Shown here: piece after piece, positions 26,596 to 36,421 of the stretch | Layout: each line of letters begins with the position of its first letter | Numbering within the stretch: the first letter of the stretch is position 1 | From: an uncultured Methanoregula sp. | GTDB taxonomy: Archaea; Halobacteriota; Methanomicrobia; Methanomicrobiales; Methanospirillaceae | DNA: 64,000 bases | NCBI RefSeq assembly: GCF_963678795.1 | Contig: NZ_OY787452.1 | Span: 930,001 to 994,000, forward strand | Reading direction: 5' to 3' | Notes under the pieces: model-generated | Databases searched by the model: none | The model's input: the letters and a program-made list of their open reading frames with translations, nothing else | What the model was told of the DNA's origin: nothing | Translations under genes and position numbers: made by a program

Positions 26596-27501
26596 ATGTC
26601 CAAGAGTTATTTCATCAACAAAGTGCTGGCGACAACCGTTGTGGGCAGCTACCCCGTGGTAAAGGGGAGCGGACTCAAAAGTCTCTTCGACCCGCTCCAT
26701 GCGGCAGTGGAGACGGCCGTCGCCGACCAGATCGGGGCGGGCATCGATATCATCTCGGACGGGCAGGTCCGGGGAGACATGATCGGGGCCTTCACTGCCC
26801 AGCTTCCCGGTGTCAAGGGACAGGAAGTTACCGGCAAAATCCAGCCGGCTGCAGGTCCGATAACCGCAGCTGACACAAAGTATGCCATCTCGAAAGCCCC
26901 CAAGGTGAAAGGGATCATCACCGGTCCTTCCACCCTTGCCCACGGGCTTCACCTGAATACTCCCATGTACCGGAACAAGGAAGAGCTGGCCCTTGACCTC
27001 GCCGCAGCCCTGATTGTGGAGGCGAAGAGCCTCGAATCGGCCGGCGTGACCCTGCTCCAGATCGATGAACCGATCCTCTCGACCGGCATCGCCGATCTTG
27101 CCATCGGGAAGCAGGCAGTGGAGATGATTACTGCCTCGGTCCGCATTCCCACCTGCATGCATGTCTGCGGCAACCTCGGGAATGTTCTCGACGAGATCCT
27201 GAAATTCAACGTAAATGTACTGGATTTCGAGTTCTCGAAGAACCAGGCAAATCTCGATATCCTCTCCCGCAGGGATCTTGCCGGCAGGATGCTCGGGTAC
27301 GGCTGCGTGGATTCTTCATCCGAGGAGGTCGAGACCGTGCATGAGATCAAAAAACGGATCGAGAAAGGTGTGGAATACTTCGACCCGAAGATCCTCTTGA
27401 TTGACCCCGACTGCGGTATGCGGATGCGGAGCCGGGAATCCGCGTACTGGAAACTCAAGAATATGTGCGACGCGGCAAAGGAAGTCCGGATCGCGTTGTA
27501 A
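26596..27501 (+). CDS. Core-type methionine synthase (MetE C-terminal-like)
   Basis: 301 aa, only the catalytic barrel of MetE. Zinc ligands are visible in CMHVCGNL (His, Cys), GYGCVDSSSEEV and the conserved Cys in IDPDCGMRMR; 'LLQIDEPILST' is also typical. Short archaeal MetE enzymes transfer a methyl group from methylcobalamin or a corrinoid protein to homocysteine, not from methyltetrahydrofolate. Start ATG at 26596. It follows aspS by 63 nt on the same strand. Confidence 0.9.
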   Translation: MSKSYFINKVLATTVVGSYPVVKGSGLKSLFDPLHAAVETAVADQIGAGIDIISDGQVRGDMIGAFTAQLPGVKGQEVTGKIQPAAGPITAADTKYAISKAPKVKGIITGPSTLAHGLHLNTPMYRNKEELALDLAAALIVEAKSLESAGVTLLQIDEPILSTGIADLAIGKQAVEMITASVRIPTCMHVCGNLGNVLDEILKFNVNVLDFEFSKNQANLDILSRRDLAGRMLGYGCVDSSSEEVETVHEIKKRIEKGVEYFDPKILLIDPDCGMRMRSRESAYWKLKNMCDAAKEVRIAL

Positions 27502-27516
27502 CTTTTTTAAAAATGG

Positions 27517-28611
27517 TTATCCGATCCACCCGGATACGATAACGAAGCCGATTCCCACCATCGCGAGGCCGATGATAAGCCTGATGAGCCGGCGATTCGT
27601 GGTCCGCCAGGTGTCCGCATTCCCAAGCGGGACCCCGTATGCCACGAGCAGGACGACAAGGGCAAGAGGCAGGACAAAGATCACATTATAGAGAATAAGA
27701 TAGGGAAGTCCGGATACGAGTGTGAAACTGCGGCCCATGAGGCCGAGAATCCCGATATAGATCCCGCCGGTGCAGGAGAACCCGAACACACCGGCGAGAA
27801 TGCCCAGGACAAACGCAGCCGGCATGGACACTTTTTCCAGATAGCGTCCGATTATTCCCTTTTTCGAATCGGGAACCGAGAGCAGGAAGCGGTCGTTGTT
27901 CCTGATCACATCAAAAATCGTTATCAGTCCAAGAGCAACCGCAACGGCGGCACCGATAAGTGAGAATGCCCGGGAAAACCCGGATGTGGAAAATACCGAG
28001 AAGAGTCCTATCCCGACAAGGAGATGGAAGAGGAACATCGCTGCCACATACGATCCACCGACCAGTAAAATTCTCTGCCGGTTCCCTGCGGCAACCAGCG
28101 AGACCAAAAGGAAAATCAGGATGGCAAAGGCACAGGGGTTGATGCTGTCGATGAGAGCTGATAAGACTACCACGGGGATGGTCAGCGATGTCACTCCTGT
28201 CGGACAGTCAGAGACCGGCGACTGAGGCCGGGTAGTGGTCGTGCCATTGCAGGCAGCGAGCCGTTCTCTCTCGGCAAGAACTGCTTCCTCCAGGTGGTCC
28301 CTGATCTCGACATCCCCACTGAAAGCGTGGTTCCCGATGATGATGAGGGGGATTCCGGCATTCCCGAGATTATACTGCCCCACCGTTGCAGAAAAAGTCT
28401 GCTGGTTTGTGGCATTCGAGTTTACTTCCAGCATCTCAACCCGGAGTTCCGGGTACCTGGCAAGAAGGGATGAAAGCACCGGCTTCACATTCTCGCAATG
28501 GCTGCAGCCGTCGCCATAAAAATAGACTGCAGAAATAGTAAAATTGGTGGCTGGACCGCCAATCCGGGATACCCCGGGAGCGGGGGGTTCAGGTTCGCTC
28601 AGGGTTTTTTT
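27517..28611 (-). CDS. Thioredoxin-CcdA fusion protein lacking its own start codon (probable -1 frameshift product)
   Basis: Open frame of 364 codons from just after an in-frame TAA at 28612-28614 to a stop at 27517. Residues ~35-125 are a thioredoxin-like domain with a C-x2-C active site (GDGCSHCENVKP), followed by a periplasmic linker and six CcdA-type membrane helices with conserved 'SINPCAFAILIFLLVS' and 'GFSCTGGIYIGI' cysteines, so it moves reducing equivalents across the membrane. No ATG, GTG or TTG occurs in frame before the C-x2-C motif. A -1 slip on the A9 run at the end of the preceding gene would join the two into a ~500-residue product. A GTG at 28488 would cut off the active site. 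Confidence 0.8.
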   Translation of the reverse strand, partial: KKTLSEPEPPAPGVSRIGGPATNFTISAVYFYGDGCSHCENVKPVLSSLLARYPELRVEMLEVNSNATNQQTFSATVGQYNLGNAGIPLIIIGNHAFSGDVEIRDHLEEAVLAERERLAACNGTTTTRPQSPVSDCPTGVTSLTIPVVVLSALIDSINPCAFAILIFLLVSLVAAGNRQRILLVGGSYVAAMFLFHLLVGIGLFSVFSTSGFSRAFSLIGAAVAVALGLITIFDVIRNNDRFLLSVPDSKKGIIGRYLEKVSMPAAFVLGILAGVFGFSCTGGIYIGILGLMGRSFTLVSGLPYLILYNVIFVLPLALVVLLVAYGVPLGNADTWRTTNRRLIRLIIGLAMVGIGFVIVSGWIG

Positions 28612-29018
28612 TTAATCTGGTCGAGAATTGCCTGCTCAAGGCCGGCAGGAATGTCCCGCTCCCCGTTCAGGACGGTATCGCCAACAATTGCCTGGGGGAC
28701 ACCGGAGTACCTGGTTTTGAGTTCCTGGTTGATACGGGAGTAGAAGTTGTAATTGGTTTCATTATGCCATGTTTCCAGGAACTGGAAGTCAACATTGGGG
28801 TATTTCTGCTGGAGCGACTTCACAAAAGGCATAACATTATGGCAATGGGGGCATTCTTCACCGTAAAAAAAATACACGGTTGCATTGCCACTGGAGATCG
28901 AGCCGGCACTTTCCGGGGATATCCCGCTCGACAATGAGCCTGGGAAGAAAAAGAAGAGTGCAACACAGAGAACAATAACCGCAGTCAGACATGCGGCGAT
29001 TTTTATTATTTTATCCAT
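28599..29018 (-). CDS. Membrane-anchored thioredoxin-like protein
   Basis: 139 aa. An N-terminal anchor or signal (IIKIAACLTAVIVLCVALFFFF) precedes a thioredoxin-type domain with C-P-H-C in FFYGEECPHCHNVMPFVKSL and the cis-Pro loop 'TRYSGVPQAIVGDTVLNGERDIPAGLEQAI'. It should act outside the cell membrane as a thiol oxidoreductase. Its TGA stop (28599-28601) overlaps the frame of the Trx-CcdA protein, and the last codons AAA-AAA-AAA-CCC form the putative slippery site. Hence it may be either a free protein or the N-terminal half of a frameshift fusion. Confidence 0.85.
   Translation of the reverse strand: MDKIIKIAACLTAVIVLCVALFFFFPGSLSSGISPESAGSISSGNATVYFFYGEECPHCHNVMPFVKSLQQKYPNVDFQFLETWHNETNYNFYSRINQELKTRYSGVPQAIVGDTVLNGERDIPAGLEQAILDQIKKKP
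28605..28613 (-). promoter_or_regulatory. Slippery A9 run between the two thioredoxin genes
   Basis: Nine consecutive A residues on the minus strand, read as AAA-AAA-AAA just before CCC-TGA of the upstream gene. The layout contains the canonical A-AAA-AAA -1 heptamer. It could act by ribosomal or transcriptional slippage; a homopolymer sequencing error is the main alternative. Confidence 0.5.
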
Positions 29019-29081
29019 GAGTGCTAATCCCAGTACCTATGTGCCGGTCCGTGATTAATAAAATTCCTTTATAGGTAAAAA

Positions 29082-29957
29082 TTATTTGAGCGAGATCATG
29101 GTCCCCACACCCTCGCGGGTGAAGAGTTCCAGGATAAGGTTGTGCTCGGTATTGCCATTGATGACATGGGAGTAGCAGACCCCGCTTTGTACCGCTTTTA
29201 TCACGGAGTTTACCTTAGGGATCATTCCTTCACCTATCGCCCCGGATTTCTGCAGAGCTGCTGCTTCTGCCACCGTGAGTTTCCGGAAGACTTTGGTCCG
29301 GCCCTTGTCCATAACTCCGTCCACATCCGTCATGTTAACCAGTTTGTAAGCCTTGAGTGCGATGGCGATATCTCCCGCCGCAGTATCGGCATTGATATTG
29401 AGGCTCCCGCCGGATTTATCGATGGCAATGGGCGAGACCACCGGGATATAATTCCTGTCGAGCAGGGTGTTAAGGAGGGTTGGATCGATCCATTCGATCT
29501 CCCCGACGTGTCCGAGATCGACTTCTTTCTGCACTCCGCCAATCTCGACTTTCTGGAGCTCCATCTTCTTTGCAAGGATCAGGTTCCCGTCGCTGCCGGA
29601 GAGGCCGACCCCCCGGGCACCGCACTTGGCAATCAGTGAAACGATCCCCTTGTTGATCTTTCCTACGAGAACCATCTGGGCAATCTCAAGCGTTTCCTGG
29701 TCGGTCACACGCAGGCCTCCGACGAAGACCGATTCTTTCCCCATCTGTTTCATCTTCTCGCTGATCTCAGGGCCGCCTCCATGGACCAGTACAACCCGGA
29801 TCCCCACGTAGTGCAAAAGAACCGCGTCGCGGATAGCATTCTCCAGCACGACCGGATCGACCATGGCATGGCCGCCAAGTTTGATCACGATTGTCTTACC
29901 GTGGAACTGCTGGATGTAAGGGAGGGCTTCCATGAGAACATCTTCACGTTTCATCAT
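29082..29957 (-). CDS. argB: Acetylglutamate kinase
   Basis: 291 aa. The amino-acid kinase fold starts '[24 protein letters not shown]' and '[18 protein letters not shown]' is the substrate loop; '[18 protein letters not shown]' and 'MTDVDGVM' complete the family pattern. It phosphorylates N-acetylglutamate, the second step of ornithine/arginine synthesis. ATG at 29957 overlaps the argJ stop by 4 nt (ATGA). Last gene of argC-CBS-argJ-argB. Confidence 0.96.
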   Translation of the reverse strand: MMKREDVLMEALPYIQQFHGKTIVIKLGGHAMVDPVVLENAIRDAVLLHYVGIRVVLVHGGGPEISEKMKQMGKESVFVGGLRVTDQETLEIAQMVLVGKINKGIVSLIAKCGARGVGLSGSDGNLILAKKMELQKVEIGGVQKEVDLGHVGEIEWIDPTLLNTLLDRNYIPVVSPIAIDKSGGSLNINADTAAGDIAIALKAYKLVNMTDVDGVMDKGRTKVFRKLTVAEAAALQKSGAIGEGMIPKVNSVIKAVQSGVCYSHVINGNTEHNLILELFTREGVGTMISLK

Positions 29958-31111
29958 GTGGTGTACCTCCCGTTGATCTCAACGTAGCGCTCGGTCAAGT
30001 CGCAGCCCCACGCAGTTGCCTCTTCTTTGCCTGCAGCGAGATCGAGTATGAAGATCACCGTCTTGCTGTTCATCGCTTCCTTGGCTTTCTTCAGATCCGC
30101 AATGATCTCACCGGATCTGACCAGGGGATAGCGGTTCTTCCCGTCACTTATCCAGAGGGAGACCGCATTCGGGTCAAACTTCACTCCGGCCCGCCCTGCT
30201 GCCGCCACCACGCGGCCCCAGTTGGGATCTTCCCCATATACGGCTGTCTTCACCAGGGGAGACTCAATAACAGTCCGGGCTACCTTTGCCGCATATTCTT
30301 CCTTTGCGGCTCCTGTAACCCGGACTTCGAGAAGTTTTGTTGCCCCTTCGCCATCAGCGGCTATCTGCTTTGCAAGCATGCGGCAGCACTCCTCAAGGGC
30401 AGCAGAAAACTCCGCGTCGCGGACTTTGCCGGATTCTCCGGTCGCCGTGCAGAGCGCGATGTCGTTGGTGCTTGTATCCCCGTCAACAACGACCCGGTTG
30501 AACGACCGCCTGGTTGCAAGCTTAAGGGCTTCCTTAAGGGGTTTTGCTCCGATCTCCGCATCCGTATAGATGAACGCGAGCATGGTTCCCATGTTCGGGG
30601 CGATCATACCGCTGCCTTTGGTAATTCCCGCAACGGTGAACGTTTCTTTTTCTACCAGGGCATGTTTTGGGTACAGGTCTGTAGTCATTATTGCGTTAGC
30701 TGCAAGAGTCTCGGCCTGTACACTGGATGCAAGGCCGGGTGCGATCTCCATGCATTGCCGGCGGATTAAGGGCAGGTCCAGGTACCTGCCGATAACACCG
30801 GTACTGGCAACACCGACCCGGTCCGGTTCAACACCGAGAGCTGAGCCTGCATACCCGGTCATCACAACAGCGTCTTCGTACCCTTTCTGCCCGGTGTAAG
30901 CATTCGCACACCCGCTGTTCACGATCACCGCATCCAGCCTGCCTTTACGGATCTGGGAGCGCATGAGCTGGATTGGGGCTGCCTTGACCAGATTTTCTGT
31001 GAACACTCCTGCCGCGGTCCCGCTTGCGCGGATCAGAGCCAGGCCGAACTTTCCTTCCTTCATTCCACAGGCAGTCACACCGCTGACTGCGCAGATACTT
31101 CGTTTTTTCAT
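29954..31111 (-). CDS. argJ: Glutamate N-acetyltransferase / ornithine acetyltransferase
   Basis: 385 aa. The self-cleavage site is in '[22 protein letters not shown]': the chain is cut before the Thr, which becomes the nucleophile of the beta subunit. '[18 protein letters not shown]' and '[17 protein letters not shown]' are typical. It transfers acetyl from acetylornithine to glutamate, recycling acetyl in arginine synthesis. It overlaps argB and the CBS gene by 4 nt at each end. Confidence 0.96.
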   Translation of the reverse strand: MKKRSICAVSGVTACGMKEGKFGLALIRASGTAAGVFTENLVKAAPIQLMRSQIRKGRLDAVIVNSGCANAYTGQKGYEDAVVMTGYAGSALGVEPDRVGVASTGVIGRYLDLPLIRRQCMEIAPGLASSVQAETLAANAIMTTDLYPKHALVEKETFTVAGITKGSGMIAPNMGTMLAFIYTDAEIGAKPLKEALKLATRRSFNRVVVDGDTSTNDIALCTATGESGKVRDAEFSAALEECCRMLAKQIAADGEGATKLLEVRVTGAAKEEYAAKVARTVIESPLVKTAVYGEDPNWGRVVAAAGRAGVKFDPNAVSLWISDGKNRYPLVRSGEIIADLKKAKEAMNSKTVIFILDLAAGKEEATAWGCDLTERYVEINGRYTT

Positions 31112-31608
31112 TGCTGATCAGTTCCTGTATTCTGGGTATACGATGATCCAATTGCGTTGATGATATCTGCCCGGGTAATAATACCCACAATTATTTTGCC
31201 ACGAAGGACCGGCAGGCGCGATATCCCCTCCCTGAGCATGAGAGAGGCTGCAGCCTCAACATCCATATTCTCAGCTGCCGTAATGATCCGCCGGGTCATT
31301 ATTTTTTTTGCCGGCATATCGCCAATATTCTGAAGTGAGTGCCTGGTCTTTTCCCAGTTGATGTACTCGCGGATGGGGATCTCAATAACTTCAAACGGAG
31401 AGGGAAGCCAGAGATCATCGCTTGTCCGCTCGGTCTCCAGGAGGGAGATGAGGTCAGATTCGGTGACCATCCCGACAAGTTCAGTTCCATCCAGAACGGG
31501 CAGGCCGCCGATATGGTGCTTGCGGAACAGCGCGACAACTTCACGAAGTGGGGTATCCGTCCGGCAGGTAACCGGGGTTTTTGTCATGGCTTCTTTGACG
31601 AGCATCAT
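31108..31608 (-). CDS. CBS-pair protein within the arginine operon
   Basis: 166 aa, two CBS domains (1-62 and ~98-158): 'VKEAMTKTPVTCRTDTPLREVVALFRKHHIGGLPVLDGTELVGMVTESDLI' and 'AKKIMTRRIITAAENMDVEAAASLMLREGISRLPVLRGKIIVGIITRADII'. CBS pairs bind adenosyl ligands such as AMP, ATP or SAM. The gene sits between argC (6 nt after its stop) and argJ (4-nt overlap), so it is translated with the pathway enzymes and may sense energy state for them. No catalytic domain is fused. Confidence 0.9.
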   Translation of the reverse strand: MMLVKEAMTKTPVTCRTDTPLREVVALFRKHHIGGLPVLDGTELVGMVTESDLISLLETERTSDDLWLPSPFEVIEIPIREYINWEKTRHSLQNIGDMPAKKIMTRRIITAAENMDVEAAASLMLREGISRLPVLRGKIIVGIITRADIINAIGSSYTQNTGTDQQ

Positions 31609-31614
31609 GTCTCC

Positions 31615-32601
31615 CTAGGGCAACATGCCCGCGTGCATGAGGCCATCCTGTTCCGCGAGGCCGCACATCAGGTTCATGTTCTGGATGGCCTGGCCGCTTG
31701 CTCCTTTCACGAGATTGTCGATGGCGGATATGGCCACTACGCGCAGGCCCTCGCTCTCGACCATGATATCGCAGAAGTTGCTCCCCCGGACTGCTGCAAG
31801 GGTGGGTTTCTGGAGCCGGACAAAGTATTCTCCCTTGTAGTAATCCTGGTAGATCTTCTCAACCTCTTTCTGGTCAAGGGGTTCGTTGAGCAGGATATGA
31901 GCAGTAGTCAGGATTCCGCGGTTGACCGGGACGAGATGAGGGGTAAAGTAGCATTTCGCTTTTGATCCGAGATGCGAAAGCTCCTGTTTCATCTCGGCCA
32001 GGTGCCGGTGGGTAGTCAGCTTGTAGGGCCCGACATTATCTCCTACATTGGGATAATGCGTTGTTGCAGACGGGTTGTCACCGGCTCCGCTCACACCGGT
32101 CTTGGAGTCATAGATTACCGTATGCGCGTACCGGGCGAGTGGCGCGGCGGCAAGAGTTGCGCCGGTGGGGAAGCAGCCGGGGTTTGCAACAAATTTTGCA
32201 CCCATACAATCCTTACGGTGTATCTCGGGGATGCCGTATGGTGCGGGGAAATAATCCGTGTGGGACACACCATACGTTTTTTCATAAATATCCTTAGGTA
32301 ACCGGTAATCCGCACTCAGGTCGACGACTTTGATCCCGCGGGAGAGTAATTTGCCGGCGTACGTCATTGCTGCAGTATGGGGAACGGCAAGAAATGCCAC
32401 ATCCGCATCAATGGCATCCATTTCGGGATTCTCGAATTTGAGCCCGGTAAAACCCTTCAACTGGGGATGTACCTGATCCAGAGGGGTTCCCGCAAGTTTG
32501 CGCGAAGTGGCGCAGACAACTTTTGCAGTGGAGTGGTGAACAAGGAGGCGAATCAGCTCACCACCGGCATAACCGGAGGCCCCGACAATCGCAATTTTCA
32601 T
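31615..32601 (-). CDS. argC: N-acetyl-gamma-glutamyl-phosphate reductase
   Basis: 328 aa. Rossmann loop [20 protein letters not shown]; catalytic Cys in '[20 protein letters not shown]'; '[18 protein letters not shown]' and '[13 protein letters not shown]' are family blocks. It reduces the acyl phosphate made by ArgB to the semialdehyde with NADPH. First gene of the operon; promoter candidates lie in the AT-rich 30 nt upstream (ATTAAATTTT on the minus strand). Confidence 0.96.
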   Translation of the reverse strand: MKIAIVGASGYAGGELIRLLVHHSTAKVVCATSRKLAGTPLDQVHPQLKGFTGLKFENPEMDAIDADVAFLAVPHTAAMTYAGKLLSRGIKVVDLSADYRLPKDIYEKTYGVSHTDYFPAPYGIPEIHRKDCMGAKFVANPGCFPTGATLAAAPLARYAHTVIYDSKTGVSGAGDNPSATTHYPNVGDNVGPYKLTTHRHLAEMKQELSHLGSKAKCYFTPHLVPVNRGILTTAHILLNEPLDQKEVEKIYQDYYKGEYFVRLQKPTLAAVRGSNFCDIMVESEGLRVVAISAIDNLVKGASGQAIQNMNLMCGLAEQDGLMHAGMLP

Positions 32602-32682
32602 AAGAGTAGTATCCGGTTGTGAAAATTTAATGCTTTTTAGACGGGAGAGCGTTCAGCCCGATTTGGAAAATAACCGGCCCGA

Positions 32683-33597
32683 TTACATCTGCTCAAGTTT
32701 GCGGGAATAAATGTTAAACAGCCGCTGGCCGAGCAGTTCTATCCGCTCCCGGTCTTCAAGGCCTTCCAGAAGATCTCCCGGAAGCGCATCCATACCTCTG
32801 GATGCACCGAGATATGCACCGCAGAGTAGGGCGATCGTATCGGTATTTCCTCCCGTGTTAGCTGAAACCGTGAGGAGATCCGGGGGGTGGGAGTACCTGC
32901 TTATGAGGAAGAAGGCGATGGGGAGAGTCTGGAATACGGATACATCGTTTCCGATCTTGAGTAACGCGGTTTCTGTATCCATCCCGTCTTTTTCCAGTTT
33001 CAGGGCATTCCGGATTTTTCCGCCCAGGACTTCATCTTCGGCCCTGGCCTGTTCAGCAGCCTGCCCGATCGGGTCAGGGGTTTCGTGCAGGGTATGGTAA
33101 ATAAGGGTAACAAATGTGGAAATCGCGGCATGGGCTGCCGGGTGGGTATGGGTGACATTGCAGGCCCGGACTGCCCGTTCCGATCCCTCACTCAGACCCG
33201 GGAACGCAAGTGCAAATGGAACAGAACCGGCAAGGCAGCCGGAAGTTGTGGATTTGACTCCCCCGGGCTGACTGCTCCCTTTATCCAGATGCTCACATAC
33301 TGCGGAAATGGAACCATCGGGAAACCTGAGGGCTCCCCGGGAATAGAGCTCCCTGAGAGCAGACGCGTACCGTTCTTCATTGTACTTTCCATCCGCAAGG
33401 AGAGTCCCGGTAAGGAGCATCAGCTGCGTGTCATCCGTATACTGCCCAGGATTGAGCGCTTCATTGGGATGGCCTTTGTACGGGCGGCGATATCCGTATT
33501 TCATCTTGTTAAGGTTGGGTGCATTACTCTCGTTGGGCATTCCGAGGGCATCCCCAATCGCAGCACCAAGCAGGCATCCCTTGAATTTATTGAGCAT
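32683..33597 (-). CDS. ADP-ribosylglycohydrolase family protein
   Basis: 304 aa. It opens MLNKFKGCLLGAAIGDALGMPNE; metal-binding 'YTDDTQLML' and 'SANTGGNTDTIALLCGAYLGA' are the two acidic dinuclear-metal motifs of DraG-like enzymes. These remove ADP-ribose from proteins, nucleic acids or small molecules. No nitrogenase or DraT gene is near, so a DraG role is not supported. It lies 82 nt upstream of argC on the same strand. Length is normal. Confidence 0.92.
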   Translation of the reverse strand: MLNKFKGCLLGAAIGDALGMPNESNAPNLNKMKYGYRRPYKGHPNEALNPGQYTDDTQLMLLTGTLLADGKYNEERYASALRELYSRGALRFPDGSISAVCEHLDKGSSQPGGVKSTTSGCLAGSVPFALAFPGLSEGSERAVRACNVTHTHPAAHAAISTFVTLIYHTLHETPDPIGQAAEQARAEDEVLGGKIRNALKLEKDGMDTETALLKIGNDVSVFQTLPIAFFLISRYSHPPDLLTVSANTGGNTDTIALLCGAYLGASRGMDALPGDLLEGLEDRERIELLGQRLFNIYSRKLEQM

Positions 33598-33750
33598 CGA
33601 TCTTATATTGAAAAACCCGGATAGATAACCCTTCGTATGTCTGCCGCTTTACCGTGATGTAACACATTTTTCTGGAGGATTTATAACGATTATACACGAT
33701 ATCAGAAGCTATATGTATTAAAAAGGCTATTTCCCATTATCAATAATAAA

Positions 33751-33760
33751 TTATAAATAT
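33751..33760 (+). promoter_or_regulatory. TATA box of the acs operon
   Basis: TTATAAATAT within a strongly AT-rich 80-nt stretch. A start near 33785 would leave a ~15-nt leader with GGAG before the ATG at 33800. Confidence 0.5.
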
Positions 33761-33799
33761 CACTTCTAACATGATTAATAATGTAGAATTGGAGCGCGT

Positions 33800-35692
33800 A
33801 TGACAGAGGACTTCGATGTCAAACTCGTCGAGAATGTGAGATCGTACACACCCGACCCCCAGTACAGAAAAAACGCATGGATGGGAGATTACCAGAAAGC
33901 GTACAGAGAGTTTCTGGCAAATCCTGACGCATTCTGGGAAAAAATGGCAAACGAGCTGGAGTGGATTAAACCCTGGGACGCCGTGAAGGAGTGGAATTAT
34001 CCCTATGTCAAATGGTTTTCCAATGCCAAGCTGAACATCTCGGCAAACTGTCTTGACCGACATGTCAACGATAACCGCCGCAACAAGGTTGCTCTTATCT
34101 GGAGGGGCGAGGAGGGGCGGGAGCGGATCTTCACATACCAGAAACTCCTCTCCATGGTGGCACGTTTTGCCAATGCCTTAAAAAAGATCGGCGTAAAGAA
34201 AGGTGACTGCGTCTGTATTTACATGCCACTGGTTCCCGAACAGCTCATCGCAATGCTTGCCTGTGCCCGGATCGGGGCCGTTCATAGCGTCGTTTTCGGA
34301 GGTTTTGGTGCGGGGGCACTGAACATGCGGATCCAGGATGCCGAAGCAAAGGTCGTGATCACAGCAGATATCTCGATCCGGAGGGGAAAGGCAATCCAGC
34401 TCAAGGCAATCGTCGATGAAGCGATCATCAATGCTCCAACCGTGGAGCACGTTGTTGTCCTGAGACGAAGAGATCCACCTGTGGCTCTCAACGAACGCGA
34501 ACTGGATTTCCACGAGATGATGGCGGGGATGTCCGATATCTGTCCTCCCGAAGTCATGGATGCCGAAGACCCTTTCTTTATCCTGTACACCAGCGGATCG
34601 ACCGGGAAGCCCAAGGGAATCGTCCACACGTGCGGCGGTTACATGGTGGGAACATATTACACCAGTAAATATGTCTTCGATCTCAAGGACAACGACATTT
34701 TCTGGTGTACTGCTGACCCGGGCTGGATCACCGGTCACAGTTACATAGTGTACGGTCCGCTTGCAGTCGGTGCAACCATCTTCATCTCAGAACTGACCCC
34801 GGATTACCCGGATGCCGGCAGCTTCTGGAGCCTGATCGAGGAACAGAAGATCACTATCTTCTATACAGCCCCGACAGCAATCCGGATGTTCATGAAGATG
34901 GGCGAGGTCTGGCCTAACAAGTACAACCTGGATTCCCTGCGTATCATCGGATCGGTCGGTGAACCCCTGAACCCCGAGGCATTCGAATGGTATTACAAGA
35001 TCATCGGTAAAAAGAGGTGCCCCATCCTTGACACCTGGTGGCAGACCGAGACCGGCATGCACATGATCACCACGATGATCGGGGAACCGATGCGTCCCGG
35101 TTTTGCCGGAAAACCCATACCGGGTATCGAAGCGGATGTCGTTGACAAAGACGGCAATTCCGTAAAGCCCGGGACTGGCGGGCTGCTCGTTATCAAATCC
35201 CCATGGCCGGCCATGCTGCGCACCGTATACAAGGATGATGAGCGGTACCGCAAGTACTGGTATACTATCGACGGGGTTTACACGGTTGGTGACCTTGCCG
35301 TCAAGGGTAAGGATGGATACATCATGATCCTGGGTAGGGCGGATGACATCATCATCGTTGCCGGGCACAACATCGGGACCGCAGAGGTCGAGAGTGCGCT
35401 CGTCTCACACCATGCAGTTGCCGAAGCAGCGGTCATTGGCAAGCCGGATGTTGTCAAAGGCAATTCCATCAAGGCATTCGTCATCCTCAGGGTGGGGAAC
35501 GAACCGAGCGAGAGACTCAAGCAGGATCTCCTCCACCATGTCCGGACCACACTCGGACCGATTGCCATGCCCCATGAGATCGACTTCGTGGACAAGCTTC
35601 CCAAGACCCGCAGCGGTAAGATCATGCGCAGGGTATTGAAAGCAAAGGAGATGGGTATCGATCCGGGTGATGTCTCAACGCTGGAGGAATAA
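33800..35692 (+). CDS. acs: Acetyl-CoA synthetase (AMP-forming)
   Basis: 630 aa. ANL-superfamily core 'ILYTSGSTGKPKGIVHT' (P-loop), 'DTWWQTETGMHM' and 'GRADDIIIVAGHNIGTAEVES' hinge, with 'KTRSGKIMRRVLKA' containing the catalytic lysine near the C terminus. It activates acetate to acetyl-CoA via acetyl-AMP for carbon assimilation. It is followed after 71 nt by an acetate transporter, so uptake and activation are paired. RBS GGAG before the ATG. Confidence 0.95.
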   Translation: MTEDFDVKLVENVRSYTPDPQYRKNAWMGDYQKAYREFLANPDAFWEKMANELEWIKPWDAVKEWNYPYVKWFSNAKLNISANCLDRHVNDNRRNKVALIWRGEEGRERIFTYQKLLSMVARFANALKKIGVKKGDCVCIYMPLVPEQLIAMLACARIGAVHSVVFGGFGAGALNMRIQDAEAKVVITADISIRRGKAIQLKAIVDEAIINAPTVEHVVVLRRRDPPVALNERELDFHEMMAGMSDICPPEVMDAEDPFFILYTSGSTGKPKGIVHTCGGYMVGTYYTSKYVFDLKDNDIFWCTADPGWITGHSYIVYGPLAVGATIFISELTPDYPDAGSFWSLIEEQKITIFYTAPTAIRMFMKMGEVWPNKYNLDSLRIIGSVGEPLNPEAFEWYYKIIGKKRCPILDTWWQTETGMHMITTMIGEPMRPGFAGKPIPGIEADVVDKDGNSVKPGTGGLLVIKSPWPAMLRTVYKDDERYRKYWYTIDGVYTVGDLAVKGKDGYIMILGRADDIIIVAGHNIGTAEVESALVSHHAVAEAAVIGKPDVVKGNSIKAFVILRVGNEPSERLKQDLLHHVRTTLGPIAMPHEIDFVDKLPKTRSGKIMRRVLKAKEMGIDPGDVSTLEE

Positions 35693-35763
35693 CCCCCAAA
35701 AGAATTTTATAGTGAGAAAAGAATTCGGACTCATCAATATTTTACAAAACAAGGAAGGGAATT

Positions 35764-36357
35764 ATGACACAGGAAACAAAGACCGACAGTATCCAGGTAA
35801 AAAACCTTGACATAACCGCAAACCCGGCCCCCCTCGGGCTGATTGGATTCGGGATGACGACCGTGCTGCTGAACCTGCACAATGCCGGGTTCTTTGCACT
35901 GGGATCGATGATCCTTGCCATGGGAATTTTCTATGGCGGGCTTGCCCAGATCATTGCAGGTATCGAGGAGTGGAAGAAGAACAATACATTCGGGGCAACC
36001 GCCTTTACCTCGTACGGGCTCTTCTGGATGACGCTGGTCGCTCTGCTCATCCTGCCCAAGCTTGGCCTCGCGGATGCATCTGATAAAACCGCCATGTCAG
36101 CATACCTCTTCATGTGGGGTTTGTTCACCGCAGTGATGTTTATCGGGACGCTCAAGGCAAACAAAGCACTCCAGTTCGTGTTCGCGTCGCTTGCAATTCT
36201 GTTCTTCCTGCTTGCCCTCGGTGACTTCACCGGCAACGGAACAATCACGGTAATCGCCGGGTATGAAGGGATCATCTGTGGATTCTCCGCAATCTACGCG
36301 GGTCTGGCGCAGGTGCTCAACGAGATGTACAAGCGGACGGTGGCACCGCTCGGATAA
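35764..36357 (+). CDS. satP: Acetate uptake transporter (SatP/YaaH, GPR1-FUN34 family)
   Basis: 197 aa, six membrane helices. The signature [24 protein letters not shown] near residue 20 is diagnostic, and '[32 protein letters not shown]' follows. Members carry acetate and succinate. It is placed after acs, which activates acetate, and is probably expressed from the same promoter with GGAAGGGA as ribosome site. Confidence 0.94.
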   Translation: MTQETKTDSIQVKNLDITANPAPLGLIGFGMTTVLLNLHNAGFFALGSMILAMGIFYGGLAQIIAGIEEWKKNNTFGATAFTSYGLFWMTLVALLILPKLGLADASDKTAMSAYLFMWGLFTAVMFIGTLKANKALQFVFASLAILFFLLALGDFTGNGTITVIAGYEGIICGFSAIYAGLAQVLNEMYKRTVAPLG

Positions 36358-36421
36358 CCCACTGGCGAATAGCCGTCATCATAAACACTTTTTCCCTTTT
36401 GGTCTTGTCAGATATATTCAT

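Noticed and set aside
28488..28488. GTG at 28488 as start of the CcdA gene
   Set aside because: It would remove the C-x2-C active site and half the thioredoxin fold that is clearly encoded upstream in the same frame.
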